Assembly: GCA_041389525.1 (NCBI GenBank)
Contig: JAWKRR010000030.1
Coordinates: 1 to 64,000 of the forward strand
DNA: 64,000 nt
Source of the DNA: JACKFB01 sp041389525
GTDB lineage: Bacteria; Myxococcota_A; UBA9042; PHBI01; JACKFB01
Reading direction: 5' to 3'
The notes below the pieces were generated by a model that saw only the letters and a program-made list of their open reading frames with translations, did no database searches and was not told where the DNA came from. The stretch's first letter is position 1. Each line of letters opens with the position of its first letter. Shown here piece by piece: positions 9,777 through 19,564 of the stretch. The translations under genes were made by a program, and so were the position numbers.

Positions 9777-10118
9777 CTACGCCTCGGCGCGCTTGGCCCG
9801 GCGGGCCAGCGCGTCGTGGTGGTCCAGCAGGCGCTTGGCCGTCTGCCCTTCCATCTTCTCGCGCCAGCCGGCGTTGGGCTTGCCCTTGGCGAACTGCAGC
9901 TTCGAGATGGCGTCGATGAGCTTCGCCTTGCCGCCGAAGCGCTTCTGCACGGTCTGCGAGACCTCGTGGATCCGCAGCAGCTTCTTGTTGGTCGTGCCCA
10001 TCAGGCGCGAACGCAGCCCCTCCTCGTCGCCGAGGATGCCGATGATGGCGTCGACGATGCCGGAGCGTCCGCCGAAGGTGTCGCCGACGAGCTGCTTGGG
10101 GGTCTTGGGATGATGCAT
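9777..10118 (-). CDS. Small basic protein of unknown function
   Basis: The 113-residue protein starts at an ATG with a strong ribosome binding site (AAAGGAG). It is basic and mostly helical, with no signal peptide, membrane helix or Cys motif. The segment LMGTTNKKLLRIHEVSQTVQKRFGGK and the repeated Lys/Arg spacing could suit nucleic-acid or ribosome contact, but I do not recognise a family. It sits between cdnL and bamD, all on the minus strand, with its own spacing of about 80 bp from bamD. Confidence 0.65.
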   Translation of the reverse strand: MHHPKTPKQLVGDTFGGRSGIVDAIIGILGDEEGLRSRLMGTTNKKLLRIHEVSQTVQKRFGGKAKLIDAISKLQFAKGKPNAGWREKMEGQTAKRLLDHHDALARRAKRAEA

Positions 10119-10200
10119 GGAGGGTCTCCTTTAGTGGTGCCTTAATCGGAGGCGTGACTTCGCAAACTTGAAAAACACGAGCAAACGACTGGAGGTTTGG

Positions 10201-11091
10201 CTACTCGAGCCCCGAGTCCGGCGGCTCCTGCGGCCGCTCGTCGTCGTCCTCCACCTTGGGCTTCCCAGGCTTCACCTGGGGGGCCGCGGGCGGCGGATTC
10301 TCCAGATCATGGCGCAGTCCGTCCAGTGCTTCTTTCGCCGCGCGTCGTTTTGGCGCGGTCGGGAAGCTCTCGAGGTACATGGCGTAGGCGCGCGCGGCGT
10401 CCGCGGGCTCGTCGGCGCGGGCGTAAGCGCGGGCCATGCGCCACACCGTGTCGGGCGTCGTCGCCAGCGCGGGGTAGGTCTTCACGGCGCCGTCCAGCCG
10501 CCACGCGGTCGCGCGCCAGTTCTGCCGCTTCTCGTAGTAGCGGGCGACGTAGAGCTCGCGCTCGAGCAGCATCCGCTCGGCGTCCTCGAGCTTCTTGCGA
10601 GCCTCGGGGGCGAAGCGGCTGGTCGGGAAGGTGGCCAGGAAGCCCTGCAGCTCGCGCTGGGCCTGGACCGTCATGGTCTGCTCCATCTCCCACGCGGGCG
10701 GCGTGGCGAACCAGTCGGTGGGCATGCGCGCGTGGTACGCCGAGGCGGTGCGGAAGCGAGCGTAGGGGACGTTCGGGTCGCTGCCGTACTGCGCGACGAA
10801 GATCCGGTAAGACTCGATGGCCTCTTCGTACCGGTCCTGCAGGTAGAAGGCGTCGCCGATGCGCAGGCGGGCCAGCGCCGCGTAGCGCACGTAGCGAGGG
10901 CTGCGGGCCACCTCATTGAAGAGCTGGATGGCCTGGAGGTAGTTGCCCCGGACCAGGTCCTCCATGCCCTTGAAATACGTATGCCGCGCCTGCTCCTGAG
11001 GAGAGGGCGGGTTCTTCACGGAGTGGCCCGCGCAGGCCCCGAACCCGAAGACGGCGACGACGATCAAGGCTCTCTTTGCGGCTAAAAGCAT
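10201..11091 (-). CDS. bamD: BamD-like outer-membrane assembly lipoprotein (TPR)
   Basis: BamD is the essential lipoprotein of the BAM complex that inserts beta-barrels into the outer membrane. The N-terminus (LLAAKRALIVVAVFGFGACAG) is a lipoprotein signal. Residues from about 35 onward show TPR-type repeats typical of BamD: YFKGMEDLVRGNYLQAIQLF, VRYAALARLRIGDAFYLQDR, YEEAIESYRIFVAQYGSDP and ELYVARYYEKRQNWRATAWR. The protein is 296 residues, slightly longer than E. coli BamD, with an extra acidic Pro-rich tail. A general TPR lipoprotein such as YbgF/CpoB is less likely, given the ELYVARYYEKRQNW segment. Confidence 0.8.
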   Translation of the reverse strand: MLLAAKRALIVVAVFGFGACAGHSVKNPPSPQEQARHTYFKGMEDLVRGNYLQAIQLFNEVARSPRYVRYAALARLRIGDAFYLQDRYEEAIESYRIFVAQYGSDPNVPYARFRTASAYHARMPTDWFATPPAWEMEQTMTVQAQRELQGFLATFPTSRFAPEARKKLEDAERMLLERELYVARYYEKRQNWRATAWRLDGAVKTYPALATTPDTVWRMARAYARADEPADAARAYAMYLESFPTAPKRRAAKEALDGLRHDLENPPPAAPQVKPGKPKVEDDDERPQEPPDSGLE

Positions 11092-11194
11092 GACCGGCGC
11101 CTGTTAGCAGTGGCCCCGCGCGCTGTCAACGCGGTCGGCGCTTCGCCACGCGCCGGATTGACCCCTTATGCGGCGTGACCGAGGCTGGGACCCC

Positions 11195-13042
11195 ATGAGC
11201 GACACCGACGCCCCCGCCGACCCAGCCTCCCCCGACAACGCCGACCCGTGGCTTGGCCGCACCCTGGGCAGCCAGTTCCGGGTGATTCGCAAGCTGGGCG
11301 CCGGCGGAATGGGCGCGGTCTACCTCTGCGAGCAGCTTGACGTCGAGCGCTACGCCGTCGTGAAGCTCATGCACGCCGAGCTCAGCGAGAACCCGCTCGC
11401 CGTGTCGCGGTTCAAGCGCGAGGCGCGGGCGGTGGCGCGCCTGAACCACCCGAACATCGTGCAGATCTACATCTTCGGAGAGACCGAGGATCGCGCGCTC
11501 TACCTGGCCATGGAGCACGTCGACGGCGCCAGCCTGGGCTCGGTCCTGGCCCAGAGCGCCCGGTTGGCCCAGCCGCGCGCCCTGCGCATCGTCGACCAGG
11601 TCTGCGCGGCCCTCTCCGAGGCGCACGCCGCCAGCGTCATCCACCGCGACCTCAAGCCTGACAACGTCATGCTGACCGATCGCCTGGGCAACCCGGACTA
11701 TGTAAAGGTGTTGGACTTCGGCATCGCGAAGCTCCTGGGCGACACCCCGCAGGACCGCGGCGAGATGACCCGCGAGGGCCACATCGCCGGCACGCCGCGC
11801 TACATGTCGCCAGAGCAGGCCCGCGGCCAGGCCCTCGACGCGCGCAGCGACATCTACTCCCTCGGCGTGATGCTCTACGAGATGCTGACCGGGGCGCATC
11901 CCTTTCAGGCGACCACCGCCGTGGACTTCCTGGTCAAACACGTCAGCGAGCCGCCGCCGCGGCCCAGCGAGCGCTTCACCGACCTGATCTTGCTGCCGCG
12001 GGTCGAGGCCATCGTGCTGCGCTGCCTCGCCAAGTCGCCGGCCGAGCGCTTCCAGTCCGCCGCGGATCTGCAGCGCGCGGTGCGTCAAGCCCTGCGCGAT
12101 TTCCCCGAGTCCGCGCGCGAGTACCCGACCCCGGGCGAGCTCCCGCCCCCCGAGGCGCCCGAAGCCCACGCGGCCCCCGCGCCCCAGGTCGCCACCCACG
12201 CCGCCCAGCCGGCCGCCAGCCCAACCCCAGGCTCCTCCGCGCCGCGAACCCCGAGCGCCGCGCCGAAGCTCGTCGCCGCGACGGTCGCGGCCCTCACGGT
12301 CGGCGCGGCGCTCATGTTCCTGCTGATGTCGCGCCAGCAGCCCGCCCCCGGGGCCACGGCCGCCGCGGGCACCCAAGGCCCCGAATCCGCTGACGGCGCC
12401 TTGCAGATCGCGAGCCCTACCCCCACGCCGCCCGACGAAGCACAGCCCGAGATCCCTGTGCGCCTCAAAGCCGCCGAACCCATCGACGGGCTGCCAGCCT
12501 TCGTCGGCGCCACCATGAGCGCGCGCACCTCCCAATCCCTCGTCCTCGTCACCGATGAGCCCCCGATCGACGTCATCGCGTTCTACCGCCAAGCCTTCGG
12601 GCGTGACTACGCGGTGCAGACCATCGCCAACGGCCTGCAGATCAACGACGCCAAGTCGCCGGTGACCACGGTCGCCGTGATGCTGCAGGCAGGGCAGACC
12701 ATGGTGGTGCTGGTGCGCAACGCCTTGGTGCCCATCGAGCGCCCGGCGAGCGACCGCGGCGCCTTCGGGGAGCCGCTCTTCCCCGGCGCTGAGGAGTCGA
12801 TGGTCTCCGGGCAGAGCGCCATCTACTACGCGACCGCGCCCATCAACGACGTCATCGAGTTCTACCTGGCGGCCTTCAGCGGGCGCGCGGGGATGAACTC
12901 GTACCGCGGCGAAAACGACGGCAAACCGCTGCTGAGCATCAGCATCACCGACCCCGCCGAGCCGGTGAGCGCGGTCAGCGTCATGGCCGATCCCCAGGCG
13001 CCGGGCGGCAAGCGCGTCATGATCGCCATCCAGAAGCGCTGA
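11195..13042 (+). CDS. Transmembrane Ser/Thr protein kinase with duplicated C-terminal sensor domain
   Basis: The cytoplasmic N-terminal half is a complete eukaryotic-type kinase. It has the Gly-rich loop GAGGMGAVY (about residues 35-43), the ATP-binding Lys in YAVVKLM (about 57), HRDLKPDN (150-157), DFG (174-176) and GTPRYMSPEQ. A Pro/Ala-rich linker leads to one transmembrane helix at about 357-379. The outer part has two related domains of about 90 residues. Both contain PxFxGAxxS, SQS or GQS and a DVI-x-FYxxAF motif (IDVIAFYRQAF and NDVIEFYLAAF). I chose ATG 11195 (MSDTDAP); ATG 11168 in the same frame is the alternative. The ligand is unknown. FHA proteins elsewhere in the window are possible partners. 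Confidence 0.88.
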   Translation: MSDTDAPADPASPDNADPWLGRTLGSQFRVIRKLGAGGMGAVYLCEQLDVERYAVVKLMHAELSENPLAVSRFKREARAVARLNHPNIVQIYIFGETEDRALYLAMEHVDGASLGSVLAQSARLAQPRALRIVDQVCAALSEAHAASVIHRDLKPDNVMLTDRLGNPDYVKVLDFGIAKLLGDTPQDRGEMTREGHIAGTPRYMSPEQARGQALDARSDIYSLGVMLYEMLTGAHPFQATTAVDFLVKHVSEPPPRPSERFTDLILLPRVEAIVLRCLAKSPAERFQSAADLQRAVRQALRDFPESAREYPTPGELPPPEAPEAHAAPAPQVATHAAQPAASPTPGSSAPRTPSAAPKLVAATVAALTVGAALMFLLMSRQQPAPGATAAAGTQGPESADGALQIASPTPTPPDEAQPEIPVRLKAAEPIDGLPAFVGATMSARTSQSLVLVTDEPPIDVIAFYRQAFGRDYAVQTIANGLQINDAKSPVTTVAVMLQAGQTMVVLVRNALVPIERPASDRGAFGEPLFPGAEESMVSGQSAIYYATAPINDVIEFYLAAFSGRAGMNSYRGENDGKPLLSISITDPAEPVSAVSVMADPQAPGGKRVMIAIQKR

Positions 13043-13081
13043 GGGCTGCGCGAATGGCGGACGCGCCAGACGCGGGCTGGC

Positions 13082-13840
13082 TTAAGGCGCCTCGACGACC
13101 ACCTGGGCGGCGCGGAGCAGGCGGCCGTTGAAGAGCCAACCGCGTCGCAACACCTCGACCACCACTCCGGGGTTCGCGGTGCCGGTTTTACGCTGCTGGA
13201 AGGCCTCGTGCAGTGCGGGATCGAACGGGGCCCCGGCCGCAGGGATCTCTTCCAAGCCGGCCCCGGTGAGGGCGCCGGAGAGCTGCTTGACGACCAGCTC
13301 CAGCCCGCGGGTGAGCTGCTCGACGTCGTGATTGCTCTGGGCGGCCGTGAGCGCCAGCTCCAGCGCGTCCATCACGGGCAGGACCTGCTTGCACACGTCC
13401 GCGCGCCCGGTCATCCGCGCGCCGGCGGCCTCATCGGTGATGCGGCGACGGTAGCTGTCCGTCTCGGTCGTCATCTCCTTGAGCTTGGCGCGTAGCTCAC
13501 CGACCACCCGCGACTCTTCCATGGCGCGGCGTTCGGCGACCTGGCGCTCGGACGGGGGCACCTGGGGGGCGGTGGGGCGCTGCAGAGCTTGGGCGACCGG
13601 CACGCGGGGCGGGTGAGCCCCGGGCGCGAGCGGTTTGGGGTTGCCGCTGGCGTCACCCAGGGCGCGCATCAGCAGCGCCTCGAAGTCGTCCGCCTCGAGA
13701 TCCACGTGGTGGGTGGACGCGGGCTCGGGATCGCCGCCCTGGGGCTCGTCCGCGAACAGCGACGCCAAATCGCCCAGATCGTCGTCGTCAATCCGGATGA
13801 CCGGGACGTTGCCGAACTGTCCTTTCTCGTCGTCGCCCAC
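13082..13840 (-). CDS. grpE: GrpE nucleotide exchange factor with long acidic N-terminal extension
   Basis: GrpE releases ADP from DnaK. The C-terminal 145 residues match the family: the coiled coil (ESRVVGELRAKLKEMTTETD), then VLPVMDALELAL, LVVKQLSGALTGAGLEEI, PFDPALHEAFQQ and the beta-domain PGVVVEVLRRGWLFNGRLLR. The first 105 residues are unusual: acidic (IRIDDDDLGDLASLFADE), then Pro-rich. I start at GTG 13840 because GAGG lies 6 nt upstream; the frame extends to GTG 13891. No dnaK or dnaJ is nearby, so it may be a specialised paralogue. Confidence 0.8.
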   Translation of the reverse strand: MGDDEKGQFGNVPVIRIDDDDLGDLASLFADEPQGGDPEPASTHHVDLEADDFEALLMRALGDASGNPKPLAPGAHPPRVPVAQALQRPTAPQVPPSERQVAERRAMEESRVVGELRAKLKEMTTETDSYRRRITDEAAGARMTGRADVCKQVLPVMDALELALTAAQSNHDVEQLTRGLELVVKQLSGALTGAGLEEIPAAGAPFDPALHEAFQQRKTGTANPGVVVEVLRRGWLFNGRLLRAAQVVVEAP

Positions 13841-14043
13841 TAGATGCCTCGCACGGGAGGGGCTGCTGAGGTCGGCATGCAAGCCAGACACCGACGCGGG
13901 AGAGGTTCCCGTCTCTGTACGCCAGCTTGCGCATTATTCGGTGCTCGGCGTGTGTATGTCCACAACGACGGGAACGAAATGTCACGCGGACTGGCACCCG
14001 GCGCGGACTCGCGAGCGACGGATCCGCCCGCGCACACCCGGCT

Positions 14044-15987
14044 TCAGCGGGTGGAGGCCGAAGAACATGGCCCCGCGGGAGGCGGCAGCTCGGCGGCGAC
14101 CAGCAGGTGGCGGGGGCGGCCTGCGTCATCAAAACTGAGCAGCACCGAGGTCAACTGCAGGGTATCGGCGGGCGAGATGGCGAGCGTGGGCCACGCGAAG
14201 CCGCCGTCGGCCAGGGGGCGTGTGCGGCGCCAGCAGCCGTCCGATGCGCGGCGGGCGACCCAGATGTCGCCGCGCTCGGTGTCGGCGTAGGCGACGATGG
14301 GCTCGCCGTTGGCGGCGTGGACCAGGGCGGGCCAGGCGCCGAGATCGCCGCCGGCGCCTTGCTGTCCCGGGGCGTGAACGACCTCGATCTCCCAGGCCGC
14401 GTCGGGCGAGACCTGGGTCGCCACCCGGATCGCGCCGGCGCGGGCGTCCTGGTAGGCGACGCGGACGACACCCTGGGGCGAGACGGCGAGGCGGGCGTGG
14501 AGGCCGAGATCGCTGGCGTCGTGGGGGTCGTCGGTGCCGTCGACGCGGGTGGGGACCGCACCCTGGCCCAAGCCACGGAGGGCGCGGAGGGCGCCGGCGT
14601 CGCTGTCGTACCAGGCGGCGATCAGCCCGTCGGCCACGGCGGCGCAGGTGACGAAGAGGCCTTGGCCCGTGGGCAGGGCGCTGGGGGCGCCGGCGGGGAA
14701 GACCCGAGGGCGGCAGGCCGGGGTCGGGGCGGCGACGCAGGTCTCGCGCGCGGCGCATGGGGCGGCGCAGGTGGGGCCGTCGAGGAGGCCGACGCAGCGA
14801 TCGTCGCCGGGGGCGAAGCGCACGCAGAGCTCGGTCAGGGCGCAGGCGCCGGCGCAGGGCTGGTCGGCGGTGGCTGGGAGCGGGCTCTCGTGGACCAGGG
14901 TTACAGACCAGTCGGAGGGGCCGGTGGGGGCGTCGCTCTGGGCCTGGACGCGGACGAGGCGGGAGACGGTCGCGCTGGCGTCGCGGTCGACGTAGACGAA
15001 GCCGGTGAGGCGACCGGTGGCCGGGTGGCGGGCGATGCAGGCGTAGCGGCCCGAGGCGCCCTCGATGGGGAGCTGGTGGGAGCCCAGGAGGAGGCCGTCG
15101 GTCAGGTCGACGCGCGCGTAGCGGGCGCGCAGGGCGTCGGCGTCTTGGTGGATGAGGTCGGCGACGGCGTGGCCGGACTCGCTGCGCCAGATCGCCGCCG
15201 GGTGCAGGCCGCGGCGGGGGCCGGGGCTGGCGACGCCGCCGCGGTAGCCGGCGGGTGGGGAGGTCGCGACCACGTCGGGGACGCCGTCCACCGCCATGTC
15301 GATTCGTGAGGCGAGATCAGGGGAAAAGCGGGACGCGACGAGGTCGCCGTAGACCGGGTCGTGGCTGACCAGGGTGGGGCCGTCGGGGGTGGCGAGGAGG
15401 ACGCCCTCCATGCCGGGGAGCGGGGGTGGGAGGTCGGCGAGGGGCGCGCAGGCGCAGCGGATATCGAGGCCGCCGCAGGTGTAGGGCGAGATCTCGGAGG
15501 TGGGGTCGACGACGAGGACGCTGCCGGCCGCGCAGGTCGTGGTGCAGACGGGGGCGGCGACGCAGCGGCCGCTGGCGGGGTGGCAGGCGGCGCCGGGCGC
15601 GCAGCCGCCGCAGGGCAAGGGCGCGGTGCAGCGGCCGGCGATGCAGCGCAGCGAAGCGGGGCAGGCCGCGTCGGTGGCGCAGGGTGTGGCGACGCAGCGG
15701 CCCTCCTCGCAGGTCTGGCCCGGCGTCAGGCAGGGGGCCGAGGTGGGGTCGCAGTCCGAGGTGGGGCGGCAGTATCCATTGAAGCAGAGGGCGCCGGGGC
15801 AGCAGGCGGCGTCGGTCTGGCAGGGGGTGGCCACGATGCAGGTGGCGTCGGGGCCGCAGATGGTGCGGGCGGGGCATTGGTTGTCGCCGGTGCACGGGAG
15901 GTCGGGCGCGTCGCCGCCGGAGCAGCCGGCCAGGGCGGCCAGGGCGGCGACGACGAGCAGGCGGGCGTGGCGGCGGCGGCGGCGGCG
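14044..15987 (-). CDS. Cys-rich lipoprotein with beta-propeller-like C-terminal part
   Basis: The protein begins with a lipoprotein signal (HARLLVVAALAALAGCSGG) but no ATG, GTG or TTG codon is present in front of it; the frame runs back without a stop into the preceding gene through an Arg-codon tract. Residues after the lipobox form Cys-rich repeats of the type C-x-x-D-x-x-C-P-x-x-x-x-C-x-x-x-x-C, such as PCTGDNQCPARTICGPDATC. The rest contains repeated strands typical of a beta-propeller (LIAAWYDSDAGALRALRG; VVRVAYQDARAGAIRVATQ; PIVAYADTERGDIWVARR). This layout suggests a surface-exposed binding protein. The missing start is discussed under findings. Confidence 0.65.
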   Translation of the reverse strand, partial: RRRRRRHARLLVVAALAALAGCSGGDAPDLPCTGDNQCPARTICGPDATCIVATPCQTDAACCPGALCFNGYCRPTSDCDPTSAPCLTPGQTCEEGRCVATPCATDAACPASLRCIAGRCTAPLPCGGCAPGAACHPASGRCVAAPVCTTTCAAGSVLVVDPTSEISPYTCGGLDIRCACAPLADLPPPLPGMEGVLLATPDGPTLVSHDPVYGDLVASRFSPDLASRIDMAVDGVPDVVATSPPAGYRGGVASPGPRRGLHPAAIWRSESGHAVADLIHQDADALRARYARVDLTDGLLLGSHQLPIEGASGRYACIARHPATGRLTGFVYVDRDASATVSRLVRVQAQSDAPTGPSDWSVTLVHESPLPATADQPCAGACALTELCVRFAPGDDRCVGLLDGPTCAAPCAARETCVAAPTPACRPRVFPAGAPSALPTGQGLFVTCAAVADGLIAAWYDSDAGALRALRGLGQGAVPTRVDGTDDPHDASDLGLHARLAVSPQGVVRVAYQDARAGAIRVATQVSPDAAWEIEVVHAPGQQGAGGDLGAWPALVHAANGEPIVAYADTERGDIWVARRASDGCWRRTRPLADGGFAWPTLAISPADTLQLTSVLLSFDDAGRPRHLLVAAELPPPAGPCSSASTR

Positions 15988-18218
15988 GGAGAGCGTCAGC
16001 GCCAGGGTCGCTGCCAGGATCGCCAGCCCGCCCAGCGGGTCGGCAGACCCTCCAGATAGGCAGCCGCCATCGAAGGAATCGGAAGGCTCGACGGGGTCCG
16101 TCGCGGCGAGGGGCGAGGAGGCGGTGGCGGTTGGGGCCTCGGGCGCGGTGACCTCGACGGCGACGCGGAGGGGGGCTCCGGGGAGGCCGCCGGGGGCGCG
16201 GAGGCGGGCGTCCACGAAGGTGGGGCCGCGGCGATAGAGGCCGGGCAGCACGGCCGAGATCGGCTGGTCGGTGGCGTACCAGCGCGACCAGGCGCCGCCG
16301 GCGGGGCGTAGCTGGACCTGGCTGCCGGGGGCGGCGGTGGCGGTGGCGCTGAGGCGGCCTGGGGTGGCCTCGATGATCTGGAAGTGGGGGGCCAGGAGCG
16401 CCGTGGTGGCCGGGGCGGCGTCGCGCAGGGCGATGAGGACGCGCAGCCAGTCGCCGGTGCCTGTGATCTCCTCGATGACCGGGACCACGGGGAGGTCGAG
16501 GACGGAGCCCAGCAGCGCGCCGAGATCGAGGTCGAAGCGCAGGGCGCGGTCGGCGACGACGCCGAGGACCAGGTCGACGACGAAGGGGGCGACGAGGTCG
16601 AGGCGAGCGCTGGCGAAGATCTCGCTCTGGGGCACGCGGAGGTCGGAGACGTCGACGCCGTCGACTCGGATGGCGAGCTGGGCGTCGGGGAGCGCGTCGA
16701 AGCCGAGGCGCAGGTTGAGGTCGGCGCTGAAGCTGACGAGGCGGAGGAAGTGGTTGCCGACCAGGGCCTCGACCGCGATCTCGGCGTCGTCCAGGGAGAC
16801 GGTGAGGTCGGGGTCGCCACTTTGGGCGGCGAAGCGGACGGGCGAGGCGGTGCCGAGGTGGGGGCGGACGCGGACGCGGACTGGGGCGTCGGGCTCGACG
16901 ATGGTGGTGATGCCGGGGAGGAGGATGCCGAGGGCGTCGGCGCGGAGGACGACGGCGCCGCCGGTGAGCGCGGCCAGATCGGCGGTCTGGAGGTCGATGC
17001 AGAGCACGCCGGCGCGGAAGCTGGCGTGGACGGCCTGGGCGACGACGGCGGCGCTGATGGCGATGCCGAGGTGGTAGGGGCGTGAGGATCCGTCGGGATT
17101 CGGGGGGTGGGGGCCCCGGGGGGCACGGCCTCGGCGACGACGGGGGGGCGGGGGGTGGGGGCGCCGATGCAGGCGGCGACGGTCTGGGCGTCCACGCCGG
17201 CGTCGAGGTCGATGGCGAGGCCGGTGTCGGCGCCGGTGCCGGTGACCTTGAAGGCGTCGCCGGCGGGCTGGCCGAGGACGCCGATGGGTGAGGCGCCGGC
17301 GAGCCAGGGGAGGACGGTGGCGCCGAGGGCGGAGACGTCGAGGGAGCCTTCGACGGCGAGGGGTTTTCCGTTGAGGACGGCGTCGACGAGGATGGGGGCG
17401 ATGGTGTCGGCGACCCAGCTGACCAGCGTGTCGACGAGGCCGGCGAAGAGCTTTTGGAGGGAGGGGGCGAGCTTGGCGGCGAGGTCGCCGGCGCCGCAGG
17501 CGAGCTGGCATTCGCCGCAGCCGTCCTGGCATTCGGGGAGCTGGCAGTCGGTGATGACGGTGAGGCCGATGTCCTCGACGCGGACGACCAGGCCGTCGGT
17601 CTTGACTTCGAGCTCGCCGGCGGCGGTGGTGGCGAGGATGAGGTCGACGTCGAAGCCGAGGCGGGCGACGCGGCCGGCGGGGCCGTCGCCGAGGGCGCAG
17701 GCGAGGTCGGGCTCGAGGAAGAGGATGTCGAGGGCGCCGGCGAGGGCGCCGGAGACGAGGCTGACGTCGGCGCGGTCGAGGTGGATGCGCATGCGGGCGG
17801 GGCTGGAGCCGGGGACGAACTTCACCTCGAGGCCGTCGAGGTCGAGGGCGATGACGACGTCGCGCAGCTCGGCGGAGAGGGGGCCGAGGGAGAGGCCCAG
17901 GGTGCCGACGCCGAAGTCGTCGAGGGCGACGATGGCGCGGCCTTGGGCGTCGAGGTCGAAGAAGGCGAAGACGAGCTCGCGGATGCGGGCGGTGAGGAGA
18001 TCGGTGCCCGCCTGGGTGACGCGGGCGGAGAGGCCGCGCGGGATCACGGCGGAGGTGGGGAACTGGTAGTCGCCTTGGTGGATGCGGACGCAGCCGCCGC
18101 CGCTGCCATCGAGGGCGCCGACGTCGCAGGCGGCCCAGAGCGCGACGGCGGCGAGCAGCGTGAGGGCGCGGCGCGGTCGGGGGCGGCGCGGGGCGCAGCG
18201 TTCGGCGGGGGGAGGCAT
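15970..18218 (-). CDS. Large surface protein with lipoprotein-like start and MYXO-CTERM-like tail (one frameshift)
   Basis: ATG 18218 opens a lipoprotein-like signal (RRALTLLAAVALWAACD). The first 370 residues read in one frame up to a run of G on the plus strand at 17102-17107, where the frame changes. Adding one C to the minus-strand C-run continues the protein as NPDGSSRPYHLGIAISAAVVAQ. The body is rich in amphipathic repeats (VVIALDLDGLEVKFVPG; LGIVVADR-like strands) reminiscent of lipid-binding BPI/TULIP-type folds, but that is only an impression. The C-terminus (GGCLSGGSADPLGG, hydrophobic helix, then six Arg) fits a MYXO-CTERM sorting signal. No stop codon follows the Arg tract in this frame. 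Confidence 0.6.
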
Positions 18219-18317
18219 CGGCGCATCATGCGCGAAAGTGGCGGGCGAGCGAAACCGGCTGGGCGTGACGGGCGCCGGGCTAGCGGGGCTCGGTGCTGCC
18301 CCGCCGCGGGCTGGTGC

Positions 18318-19301
18318 TCAGACCACGACTCGGTTTCTGCCGCCACGCTTGGCGCGGTACAGGCGCTCGTCGGCCACGCGGATCAGGTCGACGGGGCGCG
18401 CCATGTTCGGCTCGAAGCCGGCGACGCCCATGCTGACCGTGACGGCGACCGAGTGGCCCTCGAAGACGAAGCGGTGGGCCTCCACCATGGCGCGGAGGCG
18501 TTCGGCGTAGATCGCGGCGCCCTCGACCGTGGTCTCGGGGAGGGCGAGCAGCAGCTCCTCGCCGCCGTAGCGGGCGAGCAGCTCTTCGCGGCGGACACGG
18601 CGCGACAAGAGCTGGCAGAGCTCGCGCAGGACGTAGTCGCCACAGAGGTGGCCGAGGGTGTCGTTGACCGCCTTGAAGTGGTCGATGTCGATGAGGATGA
18701 CCGAGAGTTCGCGGCCGTAGCGCCGGGAACGGGCCAGCTCGCGCTCGAGAAACTCTTGTAGATACCGCAGGTTGGCGATGGAGGTAAGGCCGTCTGAGAT
18801 CGTCATCCGGTAGATCTCTTCGTGGTACGCGGCCTCGATGTCCTGGCCTGCCAAGTATTTGAAGATGACGTCGCCGACGCGCAGCAGATCGCCTGAGCGC
18901 ATCAGCCCGCGCGTGACCTGCAGATCCGCGACGTAGGTGCCGTTGGTCGACCCAAGGTCCTCGACGAAGCGGCGGTCGCCGTCCGCGACGATGCGCGCGT
19001 GGTTGCGGCTGACGCTGTCGACCTCGATGGCGATGTGGTTCGAGGGGTCGCGACCGATGAGGATCTCGTCGCCGTAGAGGTCGTACTTGCGCCCGATCGA
19101 CCCGCCGTAGAGCACGACCAGACACTCGTCGCCGATCCCGTCGACCGCTTCGGGCAGCTTGCGCACGGAGATGCGCGTGACGCCCGGCTCGTGGGCCAAG
19201 ATGACCGGCCCGGTCGTGGACGCAGGTCCGCCCAGCGCGCTGGCCGGCGATTCGCCGGAGAGCGGCTCGTCGCCGGGCGGGATGTGATCTTGGGCGGACA
19301 T
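18318..19301 (-). CDS. FHA-GGDEF protein (candidate diguanylate cyclase)
   Basis: The protein joins a phosphothreonine-binding FHA domain to a GGDEF domain. FHA signature residues are GRDPSNHIAI, SRNHARI and DLGSTNGTYV (about residues 83-128). The GGDEF domain starts at about residue 165 (DGLTSIANLRYLQEF) and has the active-site loop RYGGEELL, in which Glu replaces the usual Asp at the third position, an allowed variant. The Mg/GTP region DIDHFKAVND and GHLCGDYVL are present. No RxxD inhibitory site lies five residues before the loop. A kinase-phosphorylated partner could recruit or switch this enzyme, linking Thr phosphorylation to c-di-GMP. The start at ATG 19301 has no clear ribosome binding site. 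Confidence 0.88.
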   Translation of the reverse strand: MSAQDHIPPGDEPLSGESPASALGGPASTTGPVILAHEPGVTRISVRKLPEAVDGIGDECLVVLYGGSIGRKYDLYGDEILIGRDPSNHIAIEVDSVSRNHARIVADGDRRFVEDLGSTNGTYVADLQVTRGLMRSGDLLRVGDVIFKYLAGQDIEAAYHEEIYRMTISDGLTSIANLRYLQEFLERELARSRRYGRELSVILIDIDHFKAVNDTLGHLCGDYVLRELCQLLSRRVRREELLARYGGEELLLALPETTVEGAAIYAERLRAMVEAHRFVFEGHSVAVTVSMGVAGFEPNMARPVDLIRVADERLYRAKRGGRNRVVV

Positions 19302-19564
19302 CGAACGGAAGACGGCCCTTTCCCTCGCTCACCGCGGGGGTGGGGTGGCCGAGCGAGTCGCGGTGGGACAGCCGGCCCCCGGGGCGACCGGGACGGCGGC
19401 GACAGGCTCGGAATGGACGCGAGGGTAACGACGCGCCGGGGGGTCCGCAACCGCCAAAGGCGACACGTCGTACCCGATGCCGCGCGGGCGCTCTGCCCAT
19501 GGGGTTCGCGGTGTATCATGGGAAGCGAGACGGGGGCCCTTCGCCGGGCGTAAACGAAGGGACG

